A stretch of DNA of 43,488 bases, taken from assembly GCF_017312365.1 (NCBI RefSeq), contig NZ_BLJI01000036.1, positions 1 to 43,488 on the forward strand. The letters run 5' to 3'. Positions 1 to 7,716 of the stretch are shown here, one piece after another. Position numbers and translations under genes: made by a program. Under the pieces are notes generated by a model, which saw only the letters and a program-made list of their open reading frames with translations, had not been told where the DNA came from and made no database searches. This stretch comes from Chroococcus sp. FPU101 (GTDB lineage: Bacteria > Cyanobacteriota > Cyanobacteriia > Cyanobacteriales > Microcystaceae). The number at the start of each line of letters is the position of its first letter. Within the stretch, counting starts at the first letter, position 1.

Positions 1-2
1 AT

Positions 3-170
3 GGAACAACTCTAGCTACTTTAAATGGTCATACCTCTGTTGTTTCCAGTGTTGCCTTTAGTCAAGATGGAAAAACATTGGCTTCTAGCAGTGACGATCA
101 GATAACTGAATTTCAAAACGAGTTTTTATTAAGAATTAAATTAATTTTGATAAGCGGTATGACTGATTGA
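3..170 (+). pseudogene. C-terminal fragment of a WD40-repeat protein
   Basis: The reading frame is already open at the window edge and ends in TGA at 168-170. It encodes a typical WD40 blade: a LNGHTSVVSSVAFSQDGKTL core followed by ASSSDD. The blade should then close with a strand ending in WD. Here it runs instead into QITEFQNEFLLRIKLILISGMTD and stops. Cyanobacteria carry many large WD40 proteins whose blades resemble this one. What is visible is either the 3' end of a complete gene with an unusual tail or a gene truncated in its last blade. The upstream part is outside the window, so the two cannot be separated. The WD40 call is firm; the pseudogene call is an inference. Confidence 0.55.
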
Positions 171-428
171 TTAGTTGTATAAAAATTCTAATTTAATTCT
201 CAATATGAACGTTTGCAACTGTTCAGTTAACAATACTTTCTAATCGCTTTAATGTTATGTAGTTTTTAACTTTAAGATTTTTTGAGAATTCTACATAACC
301 TTCCATCCTGGAAAAATATAAATCAACAGAAAGAGATAATTTACTAACTTATTTGAATAGTTATGCAGCCAGAAAATAATTTATCTAATAACGCCAAAAC
401 TTATTCATTGAAAACCTAAAATGTTTTA

Positions 429-1148
429 GTGAAACCAAGAGAATTTGTGAGTGATAGTAAAGATACTAACCTTACTTTAGAAGAGCAAAAGGCAATCAAC
501 TGGAGAATATTATCTTCCCTGAAAGTGAAAGTGTTTGAAATCTATTCAGATGGAACAGAAACTAAAGTAACTGGTTCGACTTTAGCTTCTGGAGTAATAA
601 TCCCTTTATCAGTTAATGCTTCAAATAAGAAAATAATAGCTAGAAAATTTCGATTTGAGGGTATAACTCCTAAATGTTATGAAGCTTACAGCAATAGACA
701 TGATTTACTAAAAACAGGTTTAGTAGAACAGGTACTTGCGTATCGAATAGTACATTCTCATTCTGTTGAAATAGAAGAAATTTATAGCCGAGGTCTATTA
801 GGAGGGATGGATTTTAGAATGTTGGGCGGACTAGCACCAAGTTTATCTATTGGAGGAACATTAGAAAAAATTAAAGGTAGAAAGTTTTGTTTTTTTGGAG
901 AGATAATCATTCTTAAAATCCCTGTTACTCCTCCTGTTTCTGCATCCCCAACTCCAATTTTTTTTAAGGTTTTGCTAAAGTTTACATCAGTTTTACTTTA
1001 TGGATTCGTAGGTTTAATTGTGGTTGTTACACTTTTCACATGGTTGAATAACAGTTTGACAAGCGAGGAGAAATTATCTTATACTATTTTTGACTTATTA
1101 CTATGTTTGATCTTAAGTGGTAGTGCCAGATTTTCATGGAAAGAATGA
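429..1148 (+). CDS. Unrecognised protein with two C-terminal membrane segments
   Basis: This 239-residue protein belongs to no family I recognise. The first 175 or so residues are soluble, with mixed beta-like segments and a glycine-rich stretch (LLGGMDFRMLGGL) near residue 125. Two hydrophobic segments follow, at about residues 185-207 and 218-235, so the protein is probably anchored by its C-terminus. The start is a GTG with no good ribosome binding site. In the same frame, an ATG at 363 opens 18 codons that end in TAA at 417-419, only three codons before the GTG. The gene may therefore once have started upstream and been interrupted. Codon use is very AT-rich. Function is unknown. Confidence 0.5.
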   Translation: MKPREFVSDSKDTNLTLEEQKAINWRILSSLKVKVFEIYSDGTETKVTGSTLASGVIIPLSVNASNKKIIARKFRFEGITPKCYEAYSNRHDLLKTGLVEQVLAYRIVHSHSVEIEEIYSRGLLGGMDFRMLGGLAPSLSIGGTLEKIKGRKFCFFGEIIILKIPVTPPVSASPTPIFFKVLLKFTSVLLYGFVGLIVVVTLFTWLNNSLTSEEKLSYTIFDLLLCLILSGSARFSWKE

Positions 1149-1375
1149 TATTTTGTATCTTATACATCTTTGAGATGTACATGAGCAGTTTCCTTAAGTA
1201 AATTACGTCTTTTGATTACTCAAAAACCTAAACTAAAATTGTTGAACAAGTCTAAATTCTTAAGATTTTAGCTATAGTTTGTAATTAAAGCAGTAGTATT
1301 ATAGCTAGATTTTTTCGGTTGAATTAATGACTTGGGCTAAACTAAGAAAGTGCAATTTATCGTTTGTGATCATCT

Positions 1376-2491
1376 ATGACTCATTCATCAAATACTGTTT
1401 TTGCATTTCTCACTGTCTTTTCCCAAGAAGGAGGAATACAATCTTATGTTAAAGATGTCTTAAAAGCTTATTTATCTTTACCCAATTCCCCACAAACTGA
1501 GATTTTCTTACTCAGAGATGATGCTAACTGTACAAACCCTTTGGTGAGGGATTCTGTAAGATTCCATTATCTTAAAACCTCATCAGCTTGGCAGGGTAGA
1601 TTAAAGATGGCAGGGTCTTTATTAAAAATATTGCTACTAAATCGACCCTCACAGGTTTATTGTGGACATATTAAACTTGCTTCTCTCATACGATTTTTGT
1701 GTCAGCCTCTTGGTATTCCCTATACTGTACTAACTTATGGGAAGGAAGTCTGGAAACCTTTACCGACTCTAGAACGCAAATCCCTACAACAAGCCTCAGC
1801 AATTTGGACAATTAGCCGTTATAGTCGAGATCAATTGTGTCAAGCGAATGATATTGACCCTAAACGAGTTGAAATCCTACCTTGTGTCGTTAATGGTGAA
1901 CATTTTACACCCCAAGCTAAACCCACAGCATTAATACAAAAATATGGCTTAGGAGATGCTAAGGTTTTGATGACGGTTGCTCGTTTATGGTCAGGTGATA
2001 TTTATAAAGGGGTTGATGTGACCATCCGAGCTTTACCGAAGATTACACAAGTTTATCCGAATGTCAAGTATTTAGTCATTGGACGTGGTGATGATCAACC
2101 TCGTTTAGCAAAATTAGCCGAAGATTTAGGGGTTAAAGAACAGGTGATCTTTGCTGGTTTTGTCCCCGATGAGGCTCTCGTGGATCATTATCGCGTGGCT
2201 GATGCTTATATTATGCCGTCTCAAGAAGGCTTCGGCATTGTTTATCTAGAGGCCATGGCGTGTGGTATTCCAGTGTTATCGGGGGATGATGATGGTTCGG
2301 CTGATCCTTTACAAGATGGTCGTAGGGGGTGGCGTGTTCCCCATCGAGACCCTGAAGCAGTCGCTCAAGCTTGTCTTGAAATTTTAGCAGGTGATGATCC
2401 CCGTTGTAATGGTCAATGGTTACGAGAGCAAACATTAATCAGTTTTGGTCAAAAAGCTCTTACAGAAAAATTAAAAGCGTTGTTGGCTTAA
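1376..2491 (+). CDS. Glycosyltransferase family 4 (GT-B fold)
   Basis: This 371-residue cytoplasmic or membrane-associated enzyme should transfer a sugar from a nucleotide-sugar donor to a glycan or lipid acceptor. The N-terminal acceptor half has the glycine-rich start EGGIQSYVKDVLKAY (residues 18-32). The C-terminal donor half carries the GT4 signature EGFGIVYLEAMACGIPV at residues 284-300, whose two glutamates lie seven residues apart (E284, E292 region) and contact the donor nucleotide. Length is normal for the family. The acceptor cannot be predicted. The stop overlaps the stop of the convergent radical SAM gene by three bases, so no terminator fits between them. Confidence 0.9.
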   Translation: MTHSSNTVFAFLTVFSQEGGIQSYVKDVLKAYLSLPNSPQTEIFLLRDDANCTNPLVRDSVRFHYLKTSSAWQGRLKMAGSLLKILLLNRPSQVYCGHIKLASLIRFLCQPLGIPYTVLTYGKEVWKPLPTLERKSLQQASAIWTISRYSRDQLCQANDIDPKRVEILPCVVNGEHFTPQAKPTALIQKYGLGDAKVLMTVARLWSGDIYKGVDVTIRALPKITQVYPNVKYLVIGRGDDQPRLAKLAEDLGVKEQVIFAGFVPDEALVDHYRVADAYIMPSQEGFGIVYLEAMACGIPVLSGDDDGSADPLQDGRRGWRVPHRDPEAVAQACLEILAGDDPRCNGQWLREQTLISFGQKALTEKLKALLA

Positions 2492-4038
2492 ACTAATACT
2501 TTTTCGGTTTGTTTTTGAGATTCTTGTAATTGTTGTTCTATGTTATTACGGACAATTTCACGATATTCGAGAAAATGCTCATTGTGAGCGCAAACGGTTA
2601 AATAATGTTCAAATACTTTTGGATTTTGTTTAAGAATACTAAAAAGATGATGCCAAAATTTCCATCGTGTGCTGCGTTTAAAACCTTGTCGCCAAATGAC
2701 AATTCCTAATGCTTTTAGATCGATCCATGTCGGTAATTTAAAGGCAGTTTTCGCTTTCGGTTCGCCTAACATGAGAAAACAACGATAAGTCCGATCAAGA
2801 TAGTTTTCAGGATCATATAATACCCAAAAAGCATCAATGTATTCTCTGGCGATATCTTCGATGGGACGAGTGGGAACAAAATTCAGCAGAGTCGTTTGAT
2901 TGATGTTTCCGTTATTACTATCGCGTAAACGTCCTTCTTTTTCTAAACGATGCCAAAGCGCGGTATTCGGTAGAACTTGTAACATCCCAAACATAGTAGT
3001 TGGAATGGCTGCTTGTTCGGCAAAACGGACAATGCGATCGCCTGCTCCTTTTTTTTCGCCATCAAATCCAATGATAAACCCTGCCATTGGGCGTAATCCA
3101 GCGTGAATAATGGCTTCTACCGACTCTTGTAGTGAATTACGGGTATTTTGGAATTTTTTAGTGAGTTGTAAGCTTTCTTCGTCTGGCGTTTCAATACCGA
3201 TAAAGACTGCATCAAAATAGCATTCAACCATCAATTCCATCAATTCGGGGTCAGTCGCTAAATCAATCGATGCTTCAGTATTAAAGCGGAAAGGATAATG
3301 ATGTGCTTTTTGCCAGAGTTTTAATTCTTGAAGTAATAACTTAACGTTGCGTTTATTGCCAATGAAATTATCATCGACCATAAAGACACCGCGTCGCCAT
3401 CCCAATTCGTATAAGTAATCTAACTCTTTCAGAAGTTGTGTCGGATTTTTAGTTCGTGGTTTACGACCATAAAGAACAATAATATCGCAGAATTCGCACT
3501 GAAACGGACAACCCCGCGAAAACTGCACCGACATCGAATCATAAGCATCTAACTCTAGTAGATCGTAGCGTGGGACTGGTGTTTCAGTGACACTCGGTTT
3601 TTCAGTCGTCCGAAAAATACCGCTTGTTTCACCTCGATTAATCGCTTCAACGAACATCGGTAATGTAATTTCCCCTTCATCTAAAATTAGAAAGTCGGCT
3701 GCTGCATTTTCGATTTCAGACGGAACAGAAGTCGCATAAGGCCCGCCAACTGCAACTAATTTACCGCGTCGCTTGGCTTCTTTTATTTGGTCTAATAAAT
3801 CATTTTTTTGAACAATCATTCCAGAAAGAATTACTAAATCTGCCCACGCCCATTCCTCCTCAGTCACAGAACGAATATTACGATCTACGAGTTTATATTC
3901 CCAATTTTGAGGTAGAATTCCCGCGACAGTAATTAAACCCAAGGGGGGCAACAAGACTTTACGGTTGACGAGTTTTAGTATTTTGTCATATGACCAAAAC
4001 GTTGGTGGAAACACTGGATAAATAAGTAAAGCTCGCAT
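2488..4038 (-). CDS. B12-binding radical SAM protein with DUF4070-type C-terminus
   Basis: Residues 1-150 form a cobalamin-binding-like Rossmann domain, although the usual DxHxxG motif is not evident. The radical SAM motif CPFQCEFC supplies C177, C181 and C184 for a [4Fe-4S] cluster that cleaves S-adenosylmethionine. VDDNFIGNKRN and GFIIGFDGEK are conserved blocks of this subfamily. The C-terminal 200 residues match the DUF4070 extension. The family is widespread in cyanobacteria and resembles B12-dependent methylases and cyclases such as those in hopanoid and bacteriochlorophyll pathways, but the substrate is unknown. The start is ATG at 4038 with an AAGGTG ribosome binding site just upstream. 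Confidence 0.87.
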   Translation of the reverse strand: MRALLIYPVFPPTFWSYDKILKLVNRKVLLPPLGLITVAGILPQNWEYKLVDRNIRSVTEEEWAWADLVILSGMIVQKNDLLDQIKEAKRRGKLVAVGGPYATSVPSEIENAAADFLILDEGEITLPMFVEAINRGETSGIFRTTEKPSVTETPVPRYDLLELDAYDSMSVQFSRGCPFQCEFCDIIVLYGRKPRTKNPTQLLKELDYLYELGWRRGVFMVDDNFIGNKRNVKLLLQELKLWQKAHHYPFRFNTEASIDLATDPELMELMVECYFDAVFIGIETPDEESLQLTKKFQNTRNSLQESVEAIIHAGLRPMAGFIIGFDGEKKGAGDRIVRFAEQAAIPTTMFGMLQVLPNTALWHRLEKEGRLRDSNNGNINQTTLLNFVPTRPIEDIAREYIDAFWVLYDPENYLDRTYRCFLMLGEPKAKTAFKLPTWIDLKALGIVIWRQGFKRSTRWKFWHHLFSILKQNPKVFEHYLTVCAHNEHFLEYREIVRNNIEQQLQESQKQTEKVLV

Positions 4039-4101
4039 GATACACCTTCAAGCTTGGCATGGATTGTTTTATAATAAACTGTTATTACTAAATTCAACGG
4101 A

Positions 4102-5076
4102 TTATTTAAGTAATAATCCTTTCGATGCTAACCATTGGGAATTATATAGACGAGACTGATAACGCGCCCCACCATCACACAAAACAGTTACGATCGTATG
4201 ACCTGGCCCCATTGATTTAGCAAGGGCGAAGGCAGCACCAACATTAATACCAACAGAACCTCCCATAAATAAACCGTCTTTTTCTAAGAGTTGATAAACA
4301 ACGCGGATAGCTTCAGGATCATCTATTTGTATCGCATCATCAATTGGAACATCCTGCATATTAGCGGTAATTCGACTGTTGCCAATGCCTTCTGTAATAG
4401 AACTTCCTTCGGGATTAATTTCACCCGTTTTAACATAACTAAATAAACCACTTCCCATCGGGTCAGCAACAATACATTTAATATTAGGATTTTTTTCCTT
4501 GAGATAGAGAGAAACACCCGCATAAGTTCCACCTGTTCCCGTTGCTGCTACCCAAACATCGATTTTGCCATTGGTTTGTGTCCAAATTTCAGGCCCCGTT
4601 GTTTCATAATGTGCGAGTCGGTTAGCTAAATTATCGAATTGATTAGCCCAGATGGCGTTATCCATTTCTTCGGCAATTCGACCAGAAAGCCTAACATAAT
4701 TATTGGGATCTCGATAGGGAACCGCAGGAACGACACGAACTTCAGCCCCAAGCGTTCTGAGGAGATCGATTTTTTCTTGTGATTGGGTATCTGGGATAAT
4801 AATCAGACACTTATAACCTTTGGCATTACAGATATGAGCGAGTCCGATGCCTGTATTGCCTGCTGTTCCTTCAACAACTGTACCACCTGGTTTGAGTAAG
4901 CCTTTTGTTTCTGCATCATTGATAATATACAATGCGGCTCGGTCTTTTACTGAACCACCTGGATTGAGAAATTCTGCTTTTCCTAAGATTTCGCATCTGG
5001 TTTCTTCACTGAAGCTGTTAAGACGAATGAGAGGTGTATTACCAACTGTACTAAGAAAACCGTCTTTAATGTCCAT
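4102..5076 (-). CDS. cysK: Cysteine synthase (O-acetylserine sulfhydrylase)
   Basis: This PLP-dependent enzyme makes cysteine from O-acetylserine and sulfide in the cytoplasm. The PLP lysine is K44 in NPGGSVKDRAA. The substrate loop TAGNTGIGLA is at residues 71-80. The glycine-rich phosphate-binding loop is ATGTGGT, near residue 178. At 324 residues, length is typical. The loop reads EGTAGNTG rather than the enteric EPTSGNTG, a variant I associate with a cyanobacterial and fungal branch of the family, so an activity on another thiol or on cystathionine formation cannot be excluded. It is in the same direction as sigF, but the sigF terminator at 5129-5160 separates the two units. Confidence 0.88.
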   Translation of the reverse strand: MDIKDGFLSTVGNTPLIRLNSFSEETRCEILGKAEFLNPGGSVKDRAALYIINDAETKGLLKPGGTVVEGTAGNTGIGLAHICNAKGYKCLIIIPDTQSQEKIDLLRTLGAEVRVVPAVPYRDPNNYVRLSGRIAEEMDNAIWANQFDNLANRLAHYETTGPEIWTQTNGKIDVWVAATGTGGTYAGVSLYLKEKNPNIKCIVADPMGSGLFSYVKTGEINPEGSSITEGIGNSRITANMQDVPIDDAIQIDDPEAIRVVYQLLEKDGLFMGGSVGINVGAAFALAKSMGPGHTIVTVLCDGGARYQSRLYNSQWLASKGLLLK

Positions 5077-5128
5077 GATTGATCGTTTATTTTTTAAGAT
5101 ACCAAGAAAAGCTTCTGTTATTAAACAG

Positions 5129-5160
5129 AAAAAAACCTCTAAGGTTTTGGGTTAGAGGTT
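5129..5160 (-). terminator. Rho-independent terminator of sigF
   Basis: A perfect 9-bp inverted repeat, AACCTCTAA (5134-5142) and TTAGAGGTT (5152-5160), encloses a 9-base loop. On the minus strand the stem is followed directly by seven T residues (the A run at 5129-5135). It lies 46 bases past the sigF stop and upstream of cysK, so it should end sigF transcripts. Confidence 0.85.
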
Positions 5161-5205
5161 CAGAGGAAAACTTTACAGACGCTATGGTGAAGTTAGAAAA
5201 TTTAT

Positions 5206-5973
5206 TTAAGCCGCTTGAGGATTCATTAATGTGCCGAGTTGTTCAATTCCTTTTTGTAGATGACGGGTGACAGTCATGGGACTAATACCAATTTCAATGG
5301 CTGCTTCTTTACGAGGTAAATCTTTGAGGAAAACGCATTCAATAGCAGCTTTAGTTTTATCTTCCAACTGACTCATGGCTTTTTGTAGCTGCATTCGTTC
5401 TTCTTCCCAATAGCGTTGAGTTTGACAACGAGGGTCTGGCAGGGTTTCACCAAAGGTTAGACAGCCGTCATTGACTTGAACAACTGTGGCATCTAGGCTA
5501 ACTAATAAACGGTTTTGGAGGGCAAGTTGGCATTCGTTCCACTCTTGTAGCGGTACCCCTAATGCTTTAGCTACTTCTTTATCTCTGGGAGGATAACCTA
5601 GAGAAAGTGCTAATTGTTTTTTAAGTTTTTTTCCTTTGGCGTAGAGTTCTTGCCAGCGTCTGGGAATTCTCATAATGCTACCGCGATCGCGTAGATAGTG
5701 TAACATTTCTCCTCTAATATAGGGAATAGCAAAGGAACTAAACGCACATCCTTGATGAGGGTTAAATCGTTCGATCGCTCTGATTAAACCTAAGTAACCA
5801 ATTTGCTCTAGATCTTCATAAGGTTCGGCACATTGGCGACTAATTCGGTGAGCGACTTGGCGAACTAAACCTGAATTAATCTCAACTAACTTATTACGAA
5901 GTTCCAGAGAAGGATTACGAGCGTAGTTGATTAAGAGTTCCATACTATGAAGGCCTAGAGCTTGAGTGGTCAT
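5206..5973 (-). CDS. sigF: Group 3 RNA polymerase sigma factor SigF
   Basis: This 255-residue sigma-70 family protein has regions 2, 3 and 4. Region 2 contains YEDLEQIGYLGLIRAIERFN and a CAFSSFAIPYIRGEM helix. Region 4 ends in a helix-turn-helix (LPRKEAAIEIGISPMTVTRHLQ). Region 1 is absent, as expected for the SigB/F/G group. Overall sequence and length match cyanobacterial SigF, which in Synechocystis is needed for pilus gene expression and motility. The start is ATG at 5973 with a GGGAAG-like site upstream. It is divergent from the Bax-inhibitor family gene, and a 10-bp inverted repeat lies between the two. Assignment to SigF rather than another group 3 sigma is likely but not proven. Confidence 0.88.
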   Translation of the reverse strand: MTTQALGLHSMELLINYARNPSLELRNKLVEINSGLVRQVAHRISRQCAEPYEDLEQIGYLGLIRAIERFNPHQGCAFSSFAIPYIRGEMLHYLRDRGSIMRIPRRWQELYAKGKKLKKQLALSLGYPPRDKEVAKALGVPLQEWNECQLALQNRLLVSLDATVVQVNDGCLTFGETLPDPRCQTQRYWEEERMQLQKAMSQLEDKTKAAIECVFLKDLPRKEAAIEIGISPMTVTRHLQKGIEQLGTLMNPQAA

Positions 5974-6074
5974 AATTTTTACTTCCCTTCTTCGGTTATT
6001 TAAAAAGTCAACTAAGATTGAAAGTTTTTTTCTTTTCTCTATTTTCGGTATCGGGAAATTTTGATACTACGCTC

Positions 6075-6120
6075 GATTTACGGAATTCTCTTGGCTCAGT
6101 AATGCGTATCTCCGTAAATC
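6075..6120. promoter_or_regulatory. Inverted repeat in the sigF / Bax-inhibitor intergenic region
   Basis: GATTTACGGA (6075-6084) and TCCGTAAATC (6111-6120) are a perfect 10-bp inverted repeat with a 26-base spacer. The site lies 102 bases from the sigF start and 165 bases from the divergent gene. It could be an operator or a 5' UTR hairpin for either gene. The rest of this 311-base gap is AT-rich, with no further gene. Confidence 0.4.
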
Positions 6121-6284
6121 TACTCAAGTTTTTTACCTAATCATGCTTTGAAGTTAATATTTGCTTTACTTAACAAAAAAAAAATACGCTCCAGCCATAA
6201 CCTATTACGGTATTCTGCACTAGCTGACTTACTGAAATTTTCGCTATAAAGATTATTGAGGGATTCCATAACAAAAAAAATTGT

Positions 6285-7013
6285 ATGAGTAATACCAGTA
6301 ATTTTCGTCAAGCAATGCGTGAATTGAGAGGACAACCTCTCGTCGGCCCGAATGTCATTTCTAATGCGCTTCCCTTTTTGGGTGGTGGCTTAATTTTGAC
6401 TGCTGTAGGGACTTACGGCGGTTTAGGGGTGATGAGATCGGCTCCAGCTTTATTTATGCCGAGTTTCTTCGCTGCTATCGTCGTTTCTTTAATTTTGTAC
6501 TTTGTTGCTCGTAATGTCGCGGAAAGCGGCAATAAAGGAACCGCTCTACCTTTATTAGCACTTTACAGTTTAGTATCTGGCTATACCCTTAGTGGTATAG
6601 TTTCTGTGGCTCTAAGAAATTCTGGAGTCGGACTAACGGGTGTTGGGATCGCGGCTCTTGGTTGTGGTATTGCTTTTGTTTTAGGTCGTAGTGTTGGTTC
6701 TAATCTTTCCGATAAAGACGGCATGGCTTTAACTCAAACCATTAGTTTAGGTATAATTGCCCTGCTAGTGGTGGTATTGATTCAGTTTGGCTTGTCTTTC
6801 TTTGGAGTTTTTACACCGACTTGGCTAGAAATTGCGATTTCTGGATTAGGAGTTCTGCTATTTACGGGTTCTGCGGTTGTAGATTTTTACATTCTGCCCC
6901 GTACTTACCGCGATGACCAGTATCTCCCTGTTGCTCTGTCGATGTATCTGACTTATATCAATCTTTTCATCTTTATTCTGCGTCTTTTGATTGCGATTAA
7001 TGGACGTGATTAG
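6285..7013 (+). CDS. Bax inhibitor-1 / YccA family membrane protein
   Basis: This 242-residue integral membrane protein has about seven hydrophobic segments, at roughly residues 29-47, 55-76, 87-106, 114-133, 146-170, 178-200 and 215-237. The segment order, the SGLGVLLFTGSAVVDFY block and the YLPVALSMYLTYINLFIFILRLL ending fit the Bax inhibitor-1 (UPF0005) family. Homologues include E. coli YccA, which binds FtsH, and bacterial pH-gated calcium leak channels. The role in cyanobacteria is not established. The start ATG follows an A-rich stretch without a clear ribosome binding site. Confidence 0.85.
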   Translation: MSNTSNFRQAMRELRGQPLVGPNVISNALPFLGGGLILTAVGTYGGLGVMRSAPALFMPSFFAAIVVSLILYFVARNVAESGNKGTALPLLALYSLVSGYTLSGIVSVALRNSGVGLTGVGIAALGCGIAFVLGRSVGSNLSDKDGMALTQTISLGIIALLVVVLIQFGLSFFGVFTPTWLEIAISGLGVLLFTGSAVVDFYILPRTYRDDQYLPVALSMYLTYINLFIFILRLLIAINGRD

Positions 7014-7040
7014 ATGATGGCTTTGAACTTTAATTAATTG

Positions 7041-7068
7041 GTGGAGACGCGATCTATTGCGTCTCTAC
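7041..7068. repeat. GAGACGC palindrome (copy 1 of a dispersed small repeat)
   Basis: GTGGAGACGC (7041-7050) pairs with GCGTCTCTAC (7059-7068), with one G-T pair and an 8-base loop. It sits 28 bases past the Bax-inhibitor gene stop and may also act as its transcript-end hairpin. Similar palindromes occur at 28731-28803 and 42923-42953. Confidence 0.55.
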
Positions 7069-7086
7069 TGTTTAAGATAGAATAGT

Positions 7087-7104
7087 ATAGTAAAGAAATG
7101 TAAA
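7087..7104 (-). promoter_or_regulatory. Possible HLR1-like (RpaB) site upstream of the HLIP gene
   Basis: Read on the minus strand, the site is TTTACATT, two bases, then TTTACTAT. The published HLR1 consensus is two (G/T)TTACA(T/A)(T/A) repeats spaced by two bases, so there is one mismatch, in the second repeat. RpaB uses HLR1 to control high-light genes, including hli genes. The orientation is opposite to the gene and the site is only 30-47 bases from the start codon, so it is a weak candidate. Confidence 0.3.
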
Positions 7105-7133
7105 GTAAATCTATAACAAAAGGACTATTGATC

Positions 7134-7304
7134 ATGGCTAATCTAGAACCAACTCAAACCCCTAAACTAGAAGAACCTAAGTTTGGCTTTAATGAATACT
7201 CAGAACGCCTTAACGGTCGCGCTGCTATGATTGGTTTTGTTTTAACCTTAGCAATTGAGTATTTTTCAGGTCAGGGATTGTTAAGTTGGCTAGGATTACA
7301 ATAG
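7134..7304 (+). CDS. hli: High-light-inducible protein (HLIP / Scp, one-helix CAB-like)
   Basis: This 56-residue protein has the single chlorophyll-binding helix of the HLIP family: ERLNGRAAMIGFVLTLAIEY at residues 24-43. Within it lies the ExxNGRxAMIG motif, in which E24 and N27 (with R29) ligate chlorophyll and pair the helices. HLIPs sit in the thylakoid membrane. They bind chlorophyll and carotenoid, quench excess energy and assist photosystem II assembly and repair under high light. The short N-terminal tail is rich in proline and glutamate, as is usual. The start is ATG with the ribosome binding site AAAGGA 13 bases upstream. A possible HLR1 site lies in its promoter. The gene is too short for most automatic calls. 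Confidence 0.93.
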   Translation: MANLEPTQTPKLEEPKFGFNEYSERLNGRAAMIGFVLTLAIEYFSGQGLLSWLGLQ

Positions 7305-7414
7305 TATTTTTCCCCGTTTTGTAGGAGTGGGAACTGTAATTTAACTACGCATTTTTAACAATTGCGATAATCTGAAGTTAAGTGTATCCATTATTTTGTA
7401 GAGCTAACGAACGC

Positions 7415-7702
7415 ATGAACGTTAATTTTCCTCGTTTCCTCAAAGCTGCCTATCGTAAAGAGCCGATATCTGGCTTTATTTTGATTGCGGGTGCAGTTGA
7501 TGTGGTGATGGGTGGCGTTGGTCAACGCTGGACTTTATTATCGTTTGGGATGATGGTTGTGATAACCGCTTTAGTGATGCGATGGCTACAAATCCAGAAA
7601 GCTAAAGAGATTGCGACAGAAGAAACACCTAGATATTATCTTCCTCCAAATACCTCCCGTCAGCCTTTACCGATGTTAATGAATGAGCAGCAACGTCGTT
7701 AG
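7415..7702 (+). CDS. Small conserved cyanobacterial membrane protein
   Basis: This 95-residue protein begins MNVNFPRFLKAAYRKEPISGF. It has two hydrophobic segments, at about residues 19-37 and 41-60, then a hydrophilic tail that ends NEQQRR. A longer version starting at GTG 7382 would add 11 residues, but the ATG at 7415 gives a start like other small cyanobacterial membrane proteins. It lies 110 bases downstream of the HLIP gene in the same direction. I know no function. It ends 14 bases before the convergent protease gene. Confidence 0.65.
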   Translation: MNVNFPRFLKAAYRKEPISGFILIAGAVDVVMGGVGQRWTLLSFGMMVVITALVMRWLQIQKAKEIATEETPRYYLPPNTSRQPLPMLMNEQQRR

Positions 7703-7716
7703 ATATTTTGGGGTAA

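Noticed and set aside
6141-6335. 64-codon minus-strand frame between sigF and the Bax-inhibitor gene
   Set aside because: It overlaps the start of a well-supported membrane protein gene and shows no family features.
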